Source of the DNA: Ascidiaceihabitans sp.
GTDB taxonomy: Bacteria > Pseudomonadota > Alphaproteobacteria > Rhodobacterales > Rhodobacteraceae
Length of the DNA stretch: 6,576 nucleotides
Assembly: GCA_023301665.1 (NCBI GenBank)
Contig: JALZUL010000307.1
Coordinates: forward strand, 1 to 6,576
Direction of reading: 5' to 3'
Shown here: piece after piece, positions 1 through 5,844 of the stretch
How positions within the stretch are numbered: the first letter of the stretch is position 1
Layout: each line of letters starts with the position of its first letter
Notes under the pieces: model-generated
What the model was told of the DNA's origin: nothing
Databases searched by the model: none
The model's input: only the letters and a program-made list of their open reading frames with translations
Program-made: the position numbers and the translations under genes

Positions 1-2145
1 TATGAGGCGTTAAAGAAATACGCCCAAGACCTGACTGCGCGGGCTGAAGAAGGCAAGATTGACCCTATCATTGGTCGGGATGAAGAAATCCGTCGCGCCA
101 TGCAGGTTCTAAGCCGGCGTACCAAGAACAATCCAGTTTTGATCGGAGAACCCGGGGTCGGTAAGACCGCAATCGCCGAAGGATTGGCGTTGCGTATTAT
201 CAATGGCGATGTGCCTGAATCCTTACGTGGCAAACGTTTGTTGTCTTTGGATATGGGGGCTTTGATCGCCGGTGCAAAGTATCGCGGTGATTTTGAGGAA
301 CGCCTTAAAGCGGTTCTGACGGAAGTGACGCAAGCCGCTGGCCAAGTGGTTTTGTTTATCGATGAAATGCACACGCTTGTTGGTGCAGGTAAAGGGGACG
401 GCGCGATGGATGCGGCGAACCTGATTAAGCCTGCTTTGGCGCGCGGTGAGTTGCATTGCATTGGGGCGACCACGTTGGATGAGTACCGCAAATACGTTGA
501 GAAAGATGCCGCACTTGCCCGCCGGTTCCAGCCCGTCACGATTGCGGAGCCGACGGTGACAGACACGATTTCGATCCTGCGAGGGATCAAGGAAAAGTAT
601 GAGCTACATCACGGTGTGCGCATTTCGGATGGCGCGTTGGTGGCTGCGGCGACCTTGAGCAATCGCTATATTACGGATCGTTTTCTGCCGGACAAAGCCA
701 TCGATTTGATGGACGAGGCGGCGAGCCGTTTGCGTATGGAAGTCGACAGCAAGCCAGAAGAACTGGATGCGCTTGATCGTGACATCATGCAAAAGCAGAT
801 CGAAGAACAGGCATTGCGTTTGGAAGATGACGCTGGTTCCAAGGATCGTCTTGAAGCGTTGGAAAAAGATTTGGCTGAGCTGCAAGAGCGCAGTGCTGAG
901 TTGACGGCGCAATGGCAATCCGAGCGTGATAAAATGGCTGGTGCGCGTGATTTGAAAGAGTTGCTTGATCGCGCTCGTGCAGAGTTGGAAATCGCCAAGC
1001 GCGATGGCAATTTGGGCAAGGCGGGTGAGCTGTCTTATGGGGTTATTCCTGAGCTAGAGCGCAAATTGGGTGAGGCTGAAGGGGCTGAATCTGAAACCAT
1101 GGTGGCTGAAGCTGTGCGCGCTGAGCAGATTGCGAGTGTGGTCGAGCGCTGGACCGGTATTCCGACGGCTAAGATGTTGGAAGGCGATCGCGAAAAACTG
1201 CTGCGAATGGAGGATCATTTACATGGTCGCGTCATCGGGCAATCCTCGGCAGTGCATGCCCTATCCAATGCGGTGCGCCGTGCGCGCGCTGGGCTGAATG
1301 ATGAGAACAGACCGCTTGGCTCGTTCTTGTTCCTTGGCCCAACGGGTGTGGGTAAAACAGAGCTGACCAAAGCGGTTGCTGAGTTCTTGTTTGATGATGA
1401 CAACGCGATGGTGCGTATCGATATGTCTGAATTCATGGAGAAACACGCGGTTTCGCGTTTGATCGGGGCCCCTCCGGGTTATGTGGGATATGATGAGGGT
1501 GGCGTTTTGACCGAAGCGGTACGCCGTCGCCCTTATCAAGTGGTGCTTTTTGACGAGGTCGAAAAGGCGCATCCTGATGTGTTCAACATTCTGTTGCAGG
1601 TTTTGGATGATGGGGTCCTGACTGATGGTCAGGGGCGTACGGTTGATTTCAAACAGACGTTGATCATTTTGACGTCGAACCTAGGGGCGCAGGCGTTGAG
1701 CATGTTGCCAGAAGGCTCGGATGTGGCGGATGCCAAGCGTGATGTGATGGACGCGGTGCGCGCGCATTTCCGGCCCGAGTTTTTGAACCGTTTGGATGAG
1801 ACGATCATCTTTGATCGCTTGAACCGTGCGGACATGGACGGGATTGTCAAAATCCAGATGGCGCGTTTGTTGAAACGATTGGCGGACCGCAAGATCACGC
1901 TTGATCTTGATGACGGTGCTTTGAAATGGTTGGCGGACGAAGGGTATGACCCCGTCTTTGGTGCGCGCCCATTAAAGCGCGTTATCCAAAGCGCGTTGCA
2001 AAACAATTTGGCAGAGATGCTGTTGGCGGGTGATATTGCTGATGGTTCTGTGGTCCAAGTCAGCGCAGGTGCCGATGGGTTGCTGATCGGTGATCGGGTC
2101 AGTGCCTCAAACCGGAGCACGCCGGATGAGGCAACTGTACATTAG
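1..2145 (+). CDS. clpB: ATP-dependent disaggregase ClpB, 5'-truncated by the window edge
   Basis: ClpB is a hexameric AAA+ chaperone that works with DnaK/DnaJ/GrpE to thread and rescue aggregated proteins in the cytoplasm. The frame is open from base 1, giving 714 residues. The ClpB family is about 860-870 long, so roughly the first 155 residues (the N-domain) lie outside the window. Counting from base 1, NBD1 shows Walker A GEPGVGKT (49-56), a pore-loop tyrosine in GAKYRGDFEE (Y94), Walker B VVLFIDE (D121, E122) and the arginine pair ARRF (174-175). A charged coiled-coil middle domain spans about 250-365, which separates ClpB from ClpA and ClpC. WTGIP follows near 384. NBD2 shows GPTGVGKT (446-453), pore-loop GYVG (Y494), Walker B VVLFDE (D518, E519), arginine finger FLNR (R597) and sensor-2 GAR (R656). 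All ATPase motifs are intact. The promoter, probably heat-shock controlled in this family, is outside the window. The family assignment is very secure. Confidence 0.98.
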   Translation, partial: YEALKKYAQDLTARAEEGKIDPIIGRDEEIRRAMQVLSRRTKNNPVLIGEPGVGKTAIAEGLALRIINGDVPESLRGKRLLSLDMGALIAGAKYRGDFEERLKAVLTEVTQAAGQVVLFIDEMHTLVGAGKGDGAMDAANLIKPALARGELHCIGATTLDEYRKYVEKDAALARRFQPVTIAEPTVTDTISILRGIKEKYELHHGVRISDGALVAAATLSNRYITDRFLPDKAIDLMDEAASRLRMEVDSKPEELDALDRDIMQKQIEEQALRLEDDAGSKDRLEALEKDLAELQERSAELTAQWQSERDKMAGARDLKELLDRARAELEIAKRDGNLGKAGELSYGVIPELERKLGEAEGAESETMVAEAVRAEQIASVVERWTGIPTAKMLEGDREKLLRMEDHLHGRVIGQSSAVHALSNAVRRARAGLNDENRPLGSFLFLGPTGVGKTELTKAVAEFLFDDDNAMVRIDMSEFMEKHAVSRLIGAPPGYVGYDEGGVLTEAVRRRPYQVVLFDEVEKAHPDVFNILLQVLDDGVLTDGQGRTVDFKQTLIILTSNLGAQALSMLPEGSDVADAKRDVMDAVRAHFRPEFLNRLDETIIFDRLNRADMDGIVKIQMARLLKRLADRKITLDLDDGALKWLADEGYDPVFGARPLKRVIQSALQNNLAEMLLAGDIADGSVVQVSAGADGLLIGDRVSASNRSTPDEATVH

Positions 2146-2170
2146 GCCGAGATAGATAGAGAAGCTTGTG

Positions 2171-2194
2171 AGGCTGGGCCATTGTGTCCAGCCT
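2171..2194 (+). terminator. Candidate terminator hairpin after clpB
   Basis: The arms AGGCTGG (2171-2177) and CCAGCCT (2188-2194) pair perfectly over 7 bp, and a G-U pair (2178/2187) leaves an 8-base loop. The hairpin begins 26 bases after the clpB stop codon. The following sequence is only moderately T-rich (TTCTACATTTTAAC), so termination may be weak or partial. It fits the end of the clpB transcript, but this is a structural inference only. Confidence 0.45.
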
Positions 2195-2230
2195 TCTACA
2201 TTTTAACATTTGATTTGATGATGGTGCTTT

Positions 2231-2875
2231 ATGACTCCTAAGATGGTTATCTTTGATTGCGACGGTGTGTTGGTGGACAGCGAGGCCTTGGTGACAGGCG
2301 TTTTGCAGAAAAACTTGGCCCGCCATAGTTTGAAACTTTCCACGGAAGAATTGGTGACAAAATTTGTTGGGGGCACCATGGCCGGTGTTATGAAGACGGC
2401 CCGCGAAATGGGGGCGGATTTGCCTGATGATTGGTTGGACGCCATGTACGCTGAGATGTTCGACGTTTTGGGAGAGACTGTCGAGGCGATCCCGTATGTC
2501 TCAGAGATGTTAGATCAGTTGGATCGCGCGGGCATTGTATACGCCGTTGGCTCAAATGGCCCGATGCGCAAGATGGAGATCACGCTCAATCGCATTGGTT
2601 TGTGGGATCGTTTGAAGGGGCGTGTTTATTCGTCTTATGACTGCGCAGCGCCAAAGCCGGCACCTGATGTTTATCTTAAGGCGGCGAAGCTTGCGGGGAT
2701 TAACCCAAGTGACTGTGTCGTCGTTGAGGATAGTCCGACAGGGGCACGGGCTGCGGTTGCTGCCGAAATGCGGTGTTTTGGATATAGTGGTGAAACAGAT
2801 GCGGAATTGCTGAAACCTTACTGCGTTACAACGTTTGTGGATATGCGCAAACTGCCCGATCTTTTAGGGCTCTAG
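2231..2875 (+). CDS. HAD-superfamily hydrolase, beta-phosphoglucomutase/phosphatase type
   Basis: This 214-residue cytoplasmic protein has all four HAD motifs. Motif I is FDCDGVLVDSE, with nucleophile D9 and acid/base D11. Motif II is the S108-N109 pair in VGSNG. Motif III is the lysine K142 in PKPAPDVY. Motif IV is VVEDSPTGARAA, with the Mg-binding acids E166 and D167. The helical stretch between motif I and motif II (about residues 18-85) is the alpha-helical C1 cap of subfamily IA. This group contains beta-phosphoglucomutases and small sugar-phosphate phosphatases such as Gph- and YieH-like enzymes. The substrate cannot be read from sequence. ATG 2231 is the first start after an in-frame stop at 2219-2221. 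No good Shine-Dalgarno sequence precedes it, only GGTG at 2223-2226, so expression may be low. Gaps of 85 bases to clpB and 96 to the next gene suggest it is transcribed on its own or by read-through. Confidence 0.93.
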   Translation: MTPKMVIFDCDGVLVDSEALVTGVLQKNLARHSLKLSTEELVTKFVGGTMAGVMKTAREMGADLPDDWLDAMYAEMFDVLGETVEAIPYVSEMLDQLDRAGIVYAVGSNGPMRKMEITLNRIGLWDRLKGRVYSSYDCAAPKPAPDVYLKAAKLAGINPSDCVVVEDSPTGARAAVAAEMRCFGYSGETDAELLKPYCVTTFVDMRKLPDLLGL

Positions 2876-2915
2876 TTATTTCAGTGGTCTACCTGCAATG
2901 TGAATAAGGTGGCAC

Positions 2916-2945
2916 TTGTGCCTTGCGTTGTTGCCATCGCATTAT
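2916..2945 (+). promoter_or_regulatory. Weak candidate promoter for the glutamate synthase-like gene
   Basis: TTGTGC (2916-2921) and CATTAT (2940-2945) are separated by 18 bases and match the sigma-70 boxes at 3/6 and 4/6 positions. They lie suitably upstream of the GTG start at 2972. The match is poor and could be chance. The 96-base gap has no better candidate that I could see. Confidence 0.2.
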
Positions 2946-2957
2946 GCGCGAAATTAA

Positions 2958-2964
2958 AAAGGAG
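2958..2964 (+). promoter_or_regulatory. Ribosome binding site that fixes a GTG start
   Basis: AAAGGAG ends 7 bases before GTG 2972, a near-ideal spacing. An in-frame stop at 2966-2968 makes GTG 2972 the first possible start. The next in-frame ATG, at 2984, would sit 19 bases from this site, which is too far. The GTG start is therefore preferred. Confidence 0.8.
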
Positions 2965-2971
2965 ATAACCT

Positions 2972-4462
2972 GTGGGTTTTGCTATGTCGGTGTTACAGTT
3001 TTTGGCGTTTGCTTTTGTGGGCGTCATTGGCACGGTTCTTTTTGTGGTAATTGTTTTGTTTGCGATCGACCGATTTCAAACTGAAGATGCCATTCGCCGG
3101 AACTATCCGGTTTTGGGACGTTTCCGTCACTTGTTTTCGACATTAGGTGAATTTTTCCGCCAGTATTTCTTTGCGATGGACCGCGAAGAACTGCCGTTTA
3201 ACCGTGCGCAGCGTGAGTGGGTGAAACGAGCGAGCGAAGGCCATGGCAATACGGTCGCTTTTGGTTCTACGCGTAACCTGAATGTCCCGGGTACTCCGAT
3301 TTTTGCCAATGCGCCTTTTCCGCCTTTGGATGATCAATTCGCATGCACTGAGCCGATGGTGATCGGGGCAAGCGCCCGGACCCCATTTATGGCTAAGTCG
3401 TTCTTTAATATTTCAGGCATGAGCTATGGTGCGATTTCCAAACCTGCGGTCCAAGCATTGAGCCGTGGTGCCAAGAAGGCAGGCGTTTGGATGAACACAG
3501 GCGAGGGTGGTTTAAGCCCGTTTCATCTAGAGGGCGGATGCGATGTTGTGTTCCAAATCGGCACGGCTAAGTTTGGTGTGCGTGATGAAGAGGGCAAACT
3601 GAGCGATGACAAGCTGCGCGAAGTTGCCGCGCATGAGACTGTGCGCATGTTCGAGTTGAAGATGGCGCAAGGTGCGAAACCCGGTAAGGGCGGTATTCTC
3701 CCTGGCGAAAAAGTGACGCCTGAGATTGCCAAGATCCGTGGTTTAAAGGTTGGTCAAGACGGGATATCCCCAAACCGCCACGCTGAAGTCGATGACTGGG
3801 ATGATTTGCTCACATTGATCGGCCGCATTCGCGAGGTCACGGGCAAGCCGGTTGGTGTTAAGATTGTGGTCGGTGCTGAAAGCGTTATTCAAGACCTGTT
3901 TGACCGGATTGTTGCGCGTGGCGCTGAAAGTGCGCCTGACTTTATCACTATCGATGGCGGTGAAGGTGGGACTGGTGCGGCCCCGATGCCTTTGATCGAT
4001 TTGGTTGGCATGTCTATCCGAGAGGCGCTGCCTTTGGTTGCGACGATCCGCGACAAAGCAGGCCTTACCGATCGTGTGCGTTTGGTGGCCAGCGGCAAGT
4101 TAGTGAACCCGGGTGATATTGCGTGGGCTTTGGCCGCCGGTGCTGATTTTGTAACCTCTGCACGTGGCTTCATGTTTAGCCTTGGGTGCATTCAGGCGCT
4201 TAAGTGTAACAAGAACACCTGTCCGACTGGGATCACGACCCACGATCCGCGTTTCCAAAAAGGCTTGGTGGTGCGTGATAAGTATAAGCGCGTTGAGCGG
4301 TATGCGACTGACATTATTCATGAAGTCGAAACCATCGCCCACTCTGTAGGTGTTGCTGAGCCACGTCTTTTGCGCCGTCGCCACGTGCGTTTGATGCAAG
4401 ACACTGGGCGCTCTGTGCCCATGAACGAGCTTTTCCCAAGCGCATTGCCGCCAGCTGAATAA
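2972..4462 (+). CDS. Membrane-anchored FMN-binding glutamate synthase family protein
   Basis: The 496 residues match the FMN/iron-sulfur synthase domain of glutamate synthase (GltB, COG0069 type), plus an N-terminal anchor. Residues about 7-32 form one hydrophobic membrane segment, followed by a basic/aromatic linker to about 90. The (beta/alpha)8 barrel carries SYGAIS (151-156), NTGEGG (175-180), GKGGILPG (238-245) and the glycine-rich FMN-phosphate region GGEGGTGAAP (329-338). It ends with C406-x5-C412-x4-C417, the exact spacing of the GltB [3Fe-4S] ligands. The N-terminal glutaminase domain with its catalytic Cys, and the C-terminal GXGXG beta-helix, of full GltB (about 1500 residues) are absent. 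No GltD-like small subunit is present in the window. It may form glutamate from 2-oxoglutarate and free or channelled ammonia, but it may equally be a different FMN oxidoreductase, since many membrane members of this family (YerD-like) are uncharacterised. The small gene at 4467 is probably co-translated. Family is certain; activity is not. Confidence 0.93.
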   Translation: MGFAMSVLQFLAFAFVGVIGTVLFVVIVLFAIDRFQTEDAIRRNYPVLGRFRHLFSTLGEFFRQYFFAMDREELPFNRAQREWVKRASEGHGNTVAFGSTRNLNVPGTPIFANAPFPPLDDQFACTEPMVIGASARTPFMAKSFFNISGMSYGAISKPAVQALSRGAKKAGVWMNTGEGGLSPFHLEGGCDVVFQIGTAKFGVRDEEGKLSDDKLREVAAHETVRMFELKMAQGAKPGKGGILPGEKVTPEIAKIRGLKVGQDGISPNRHAEVDDWDDLLTLIGRIREVTGKPVGVKIVVGAESVIQDLFDRIVARGAESAPDFITIDGGEGGTGAAPMPLIDLVGMSIREALPLVATIRDKAGLTDRVRLVASGKLVNPGDIAWALAAGADFVTSARGFMFSLGCIQALKCNKNTCPTGITTHDPRFQKGLVVRDKYKRVERYATDIIHEVETIAHSVGVAEPRLLRRRHVRLMQDTGRSVPMNELFPSALPPAE

Positions 4463-4469
4463 GGGGATG
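4461..4469 (+). promoter_or_regulatory. Stop/start junction suggesting translational coupling
   Basis: The stop codon TAA (4460-4462) runs directly into GGGG and then ATG (4467). The purine run AAGGGG touches the start codon, leaving essentially no spacer, so it should be a poor independent ribosome binding site. Re-initiation by ribosomes finishing the upstream gene is the more likely way the small gene is translated. No other ATG, GTG or TTG start lies between the in-frame stop at 4422-4424 and this ATG. Confidence 0.5.
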
Positions 4470-4685
4470 CGGCAAAGTTTAAGGCAAAAGGCTATTTCGG
4501 TTTGTGACGCAAAGATTGCTCAAAAGGGTGAGAATGTAGGTTTGTCCTTTTATGCGTTCTTTAAGAACAAGAACGATGATCCGGCCCTTTTGATGGAAGC
4601 TGCGAGGTGGTGGATTGAAACCCATCACCTCGATCATTTTGAGAAAGCAGTAAAAATACGAGCGATGATTTTGTCGCAACAGTAA
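4467..4685 (+). CDS. Small conserved-looking soluble protein of unknown function, 72 aa
   Basis: The protein has 72 residues with no signal peptide and no membrane segment. A basic N-terminus (MRQSLRQKAI) leads into a predicted helix. Next comes the striking aromatic core GLSFYAFFKNKNDDP (residues about 25-39), then an amphipathic helical part rich in Trp and His (AARWWIETHHLDHFEKAVKI, about 45-64). The composition is that of a real folded protein, not a chance frame. It resembles what I remember of the small DUF6500-type proteins of marine alphaproteobacteria, but I could not check that. The gene begins 4 bases after the glutamate synthase-like gene, so the two are very probably one operon and perhaps functionally linked. 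A hairpin follows 12 bases after its stop codon. Function is unknown. Confidence 0.75.
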   Translation: MRQSLRQKAISVCDAKIAQKGENVGLSFYAFFKNKNDDPALLMEAARWWIETHHLDHFEKAVKIRAMILSQQ

Positions 4686-4697
4686 GCGCCTTTTGAG

Positions 4698-4722
4698 CAA
4701 AGCGGCCCGTGCGCCCGCTTTG
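4698..4722 (+). terminator. Terminator-like hairpin after the small gene
   Basis: CAAAGCGG (4698-4705) and CCGCTTTG (4715-4722) pair perfectly over 8 bp around a 9-base loop, with a possible ninth G-U pair. There is no T-run after it, so it is not a textbook intrinsic terminator. It could be a 3'-end stabilising or Rho-associated structure. Its position, 12 bases past the stop at 4685, fits the end of the glutamate synthase-like/small-gene operon. Confidence 0.45.
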
Positions 4723-4773
4723 TGATGAATTGTTACAACTCTCAAAACTCTGCGTGAAGAGTGATGGAATGGC

Positions 4774-4807
4774 GTGATCTGAGCTTAAGTTTAAGTCATA
4801 AAGCTCA
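4774..4807 (+). promoter_or_regulatory. Candidate msrP promoter/operator region with inverted repeats
   Basis: GTGATC (4774-4779) and CATAAA (4797-4802), 17 bases apart, weakly resemble sigma-70 boxes and would give a leader of about 24 bases. Two dyads overlap them. CTTAA-GT-TTAAG (4784-4795) lies in the spacer, and TGAGCTT (4780-4786) pairs with AAGCTCA (4801-4807). A dyad between or over promoter boxes is a common repressor arrangement, but the boxes are weak and no regulator is identifiable. In RNA the outer dyad would instead form a 7 bp hairpin just upstream of the msrP ribosome binding site. Confidence 0.25.
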
Positions 4808-4816
4808 AAAGCATCA

Positions 4817-4822
4817 AAGGAG
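4817..4822 (+). promoter_or_regulatory. Ribosome binding site of msrP
   Basis: AAGGAG ends 9 bases before ATG 4832. It supports this start over the internal in-frame ATG at residue 21 (MNRRQL), which would still keep the twin-arginine motif but has no comparable site just upstream. Confidence 0.75.
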
Positions 4823-4831
4823 CCTTCCATA

Positions 4832-5755
4832 ATGGCCAATCGTTGGACCAATACACTGAGCCACAGTGACGTGACCTCGCACAGTGCGTTTATGAACCGT
4901 CGTCAATTGATTGCCGGGGCTGCGGCAGGTTTTGGTTTGGCTGGCGTTGCTGGGGCGTCCTCTGCTCAAGAAGCTGCCGGTGCGCCGGAAGAGTTGGTGC
5001 CCAATTCATGGGATGACATCACGCAGTACAACAACTTTTATGAGTTCGGGACCGGCAAGTCTGATCCAGTGAACAATGCGCATGCTTTGACCACGTCACC
5101 TTGGAGTGTCGAGATTGCTGGCATGGTGAATAACCCTGGCACCTATGACATCGATGACATCAAGGCCGCGATGACGATCGAAGAGCGCATCTATCGGTTC
5201 CGTTGTGTGGAAGCATGGTCGATGGTGATACCATGGAACGGATTTGAACTAGCGGACTTCTTAGAGGTTGCTGGTGTTCAAGAGGGCGCGAAATACGTGG
5301 CTTTTGAAACGCTGTACCGTCCTGAAGAAATGTCAGGCCAACGCTTCCCTTCTATTGATTGGCCGTATGTTGAAGGCCTTCGCCTAGATGAGGCGATGCA
5401 TCCGCTGACGCTGATGGCGACGGGGATTTACGGCAAGGACCTTCCAAATCAGAATGGCGCACCTTTGCGTTTGGTCGTGCCGTGGAAGTATGGCTTTAAA
5501 TCTATCAAGTCGATTGTGAAGATTACACTTACAGATAAAGAGCCCCCCACCAGCTGGAACAAAGCCAACGCGCGGGAATACGGTTTCTATAGTAATGTGA
5601 ACCCAGAGGTGTCCCACCCGCGTTGGTCGCAAGCGTCGGAACGTGTTGTTGGTGGCGGTTTGTTTAACCAACGCATTCCGACCCTGAAGTTTAACGGGTA
5701 TGAGGACGAGGTTGCTGGTCTTTACGAAGGCATGGATTTAGCCAAGTTTTTCTAA
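4832..5755 (+). CDS. msrP: Protein-methionine-sulfoxide reductase catalytic subunit MsrP
   Basis: MsrP (YedY) is a periplasmic molybdenum enzyme that reduces methionine sulfoxide in exported proteins, using electrons from MsrQ. The 307 residues start with a Tat signal: an n-region containing SDVT (12-15), twin arginines R23-R24 in MNRRQLIAG, a hydrophobic stretch of alanine and glycine to about 41, and a likely cleavage after SSA (45). SDVT just before the arginines also occurs in E. coli MsrP, which supports the long n-region and this start. The mature protein has the family signature YNNFYEFG (66-73), then YRFRCVEAWSM with the molybdenum-ligating C125, KYVAFETLY, PYVEGLRLDEAMHPLTL, NGAPLRLVVPWKYGFKSIKSI and HPRWSQASER, all near-identical to the family. 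Length and motifs are complete. A strong terminator separates it from msrQ. Assignment is secure. Confidence 0.97.
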   Translation: MANRWTNTLSHSDVTSHSAFMNRRQLIAGAAAGFGLAGVAGASSAQEAAGAPEELVPNSWDDITQYNNFYEFGTGKSDPVNNAHALTTSPWSVEIAGMVNNPGTYDIDDIKAAMTIEERIYRFRCVEAWSMVIPWNGFELADFLEVAGVQEGAKYVAFETLYRPEEMSGQRFPSIDWPYVEGLRLDEAMHPLTLMATGIYGKDLPNQNGAPLRLVVPWKYGFKSIKSIVKITLTDKEPPTSWNKANAREYGFYSNVNPEVSHPRWSQASERVVGGGLFNQRIPTLKFNGYEDEVAGLYEGMDLAKFF

Positions 5756-5772
5756 GCCGGTTCGAAATGACG

Positions 5773-5806
5773 AGGGGTTGTGCCGTAGATGGCTCGACCC
5801 CTTTTT
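5773..5806 (+). terminator. Strong intrinsic terminator between msrP and msrQ
   Basis: AGGGGT (5773-5778) pairs with ACCCCT (5797-5802). The stem continues inward through a U-G and a G-C pair, one mismatch and GCC/GGC, closing a GTAGAT loop. Five Ts (5802-5806) follow immediately. This is the best intrinsic terminator in the window. It starts 17 bases after the msrP stop codon and ends 38 bases before the msrQ start. Confidence 0.85.
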
Positions 5807-5828
5807 CTATATGTGTAGTAGTAATGTG

Positions 5829-5838
5829 AAAAAGGTGG
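5829..5838 (+). promoter_or_regulatory. Ribosome binding site of msrQ
   Basis: AAAAAGGTGG ends 6 bases before ATG 5845. An in-frame stop at 5827-5829 (TGA) makes this the first available ATG. The site is good enough for independent translation, consistent with msrQ not relying on coupling to msrP. Confidence 0.7.
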
Positions 5839-5844
5839 TGCGTT

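Noticed and set aside
604..1019. Overlapping minus-strand frames opposite the ClpB middle domain
   Set aside because: They are compositional shadows of the coiled-coil coding sequence, with no independent support.
1629..2120. 163-codon minus-strand open frame opposite clpB
   Set aside because: It lies wholly antisense to the highly conserved NBD2 and C-terminus of clpB. Its translation is low-complexity and Ser/Arg/Ala-rich, as expected for a shadow frame.
2182..2209. Possible promoter for the HAD gene (TTGTGT, 16 bases, TAACAT)
   Set aside because: Both boxes match poorly and overlap the hairpin after clpB, so the call would be indistinguishable from chance.
2906..2924. Short dyad AAGG..GGCAC/GTGCC..CCTT after the HAD gene
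   Set aside because: The perfect core leaves only a two-base loop, the outer arms do not stack cleanly on it, and no T-run follows. It is too weak to call a terminator.
3889..4399. Two minus-strand frames of about 100 codons opposite the glutamate synthase-like gene
   Set aside because: Both are antisense to conserved FMN and 3Fe-4S motifs, show no recognisable domain, and lack a ribosome binding site or an intergenic promoter.
2984..4462. ATG 2984 as the start of the glutamate synthase-like gene
   Set aside because: The AAAGGAG site is 19 bases away from it but 7 from GTG 2972, so the GTG start is the better one.
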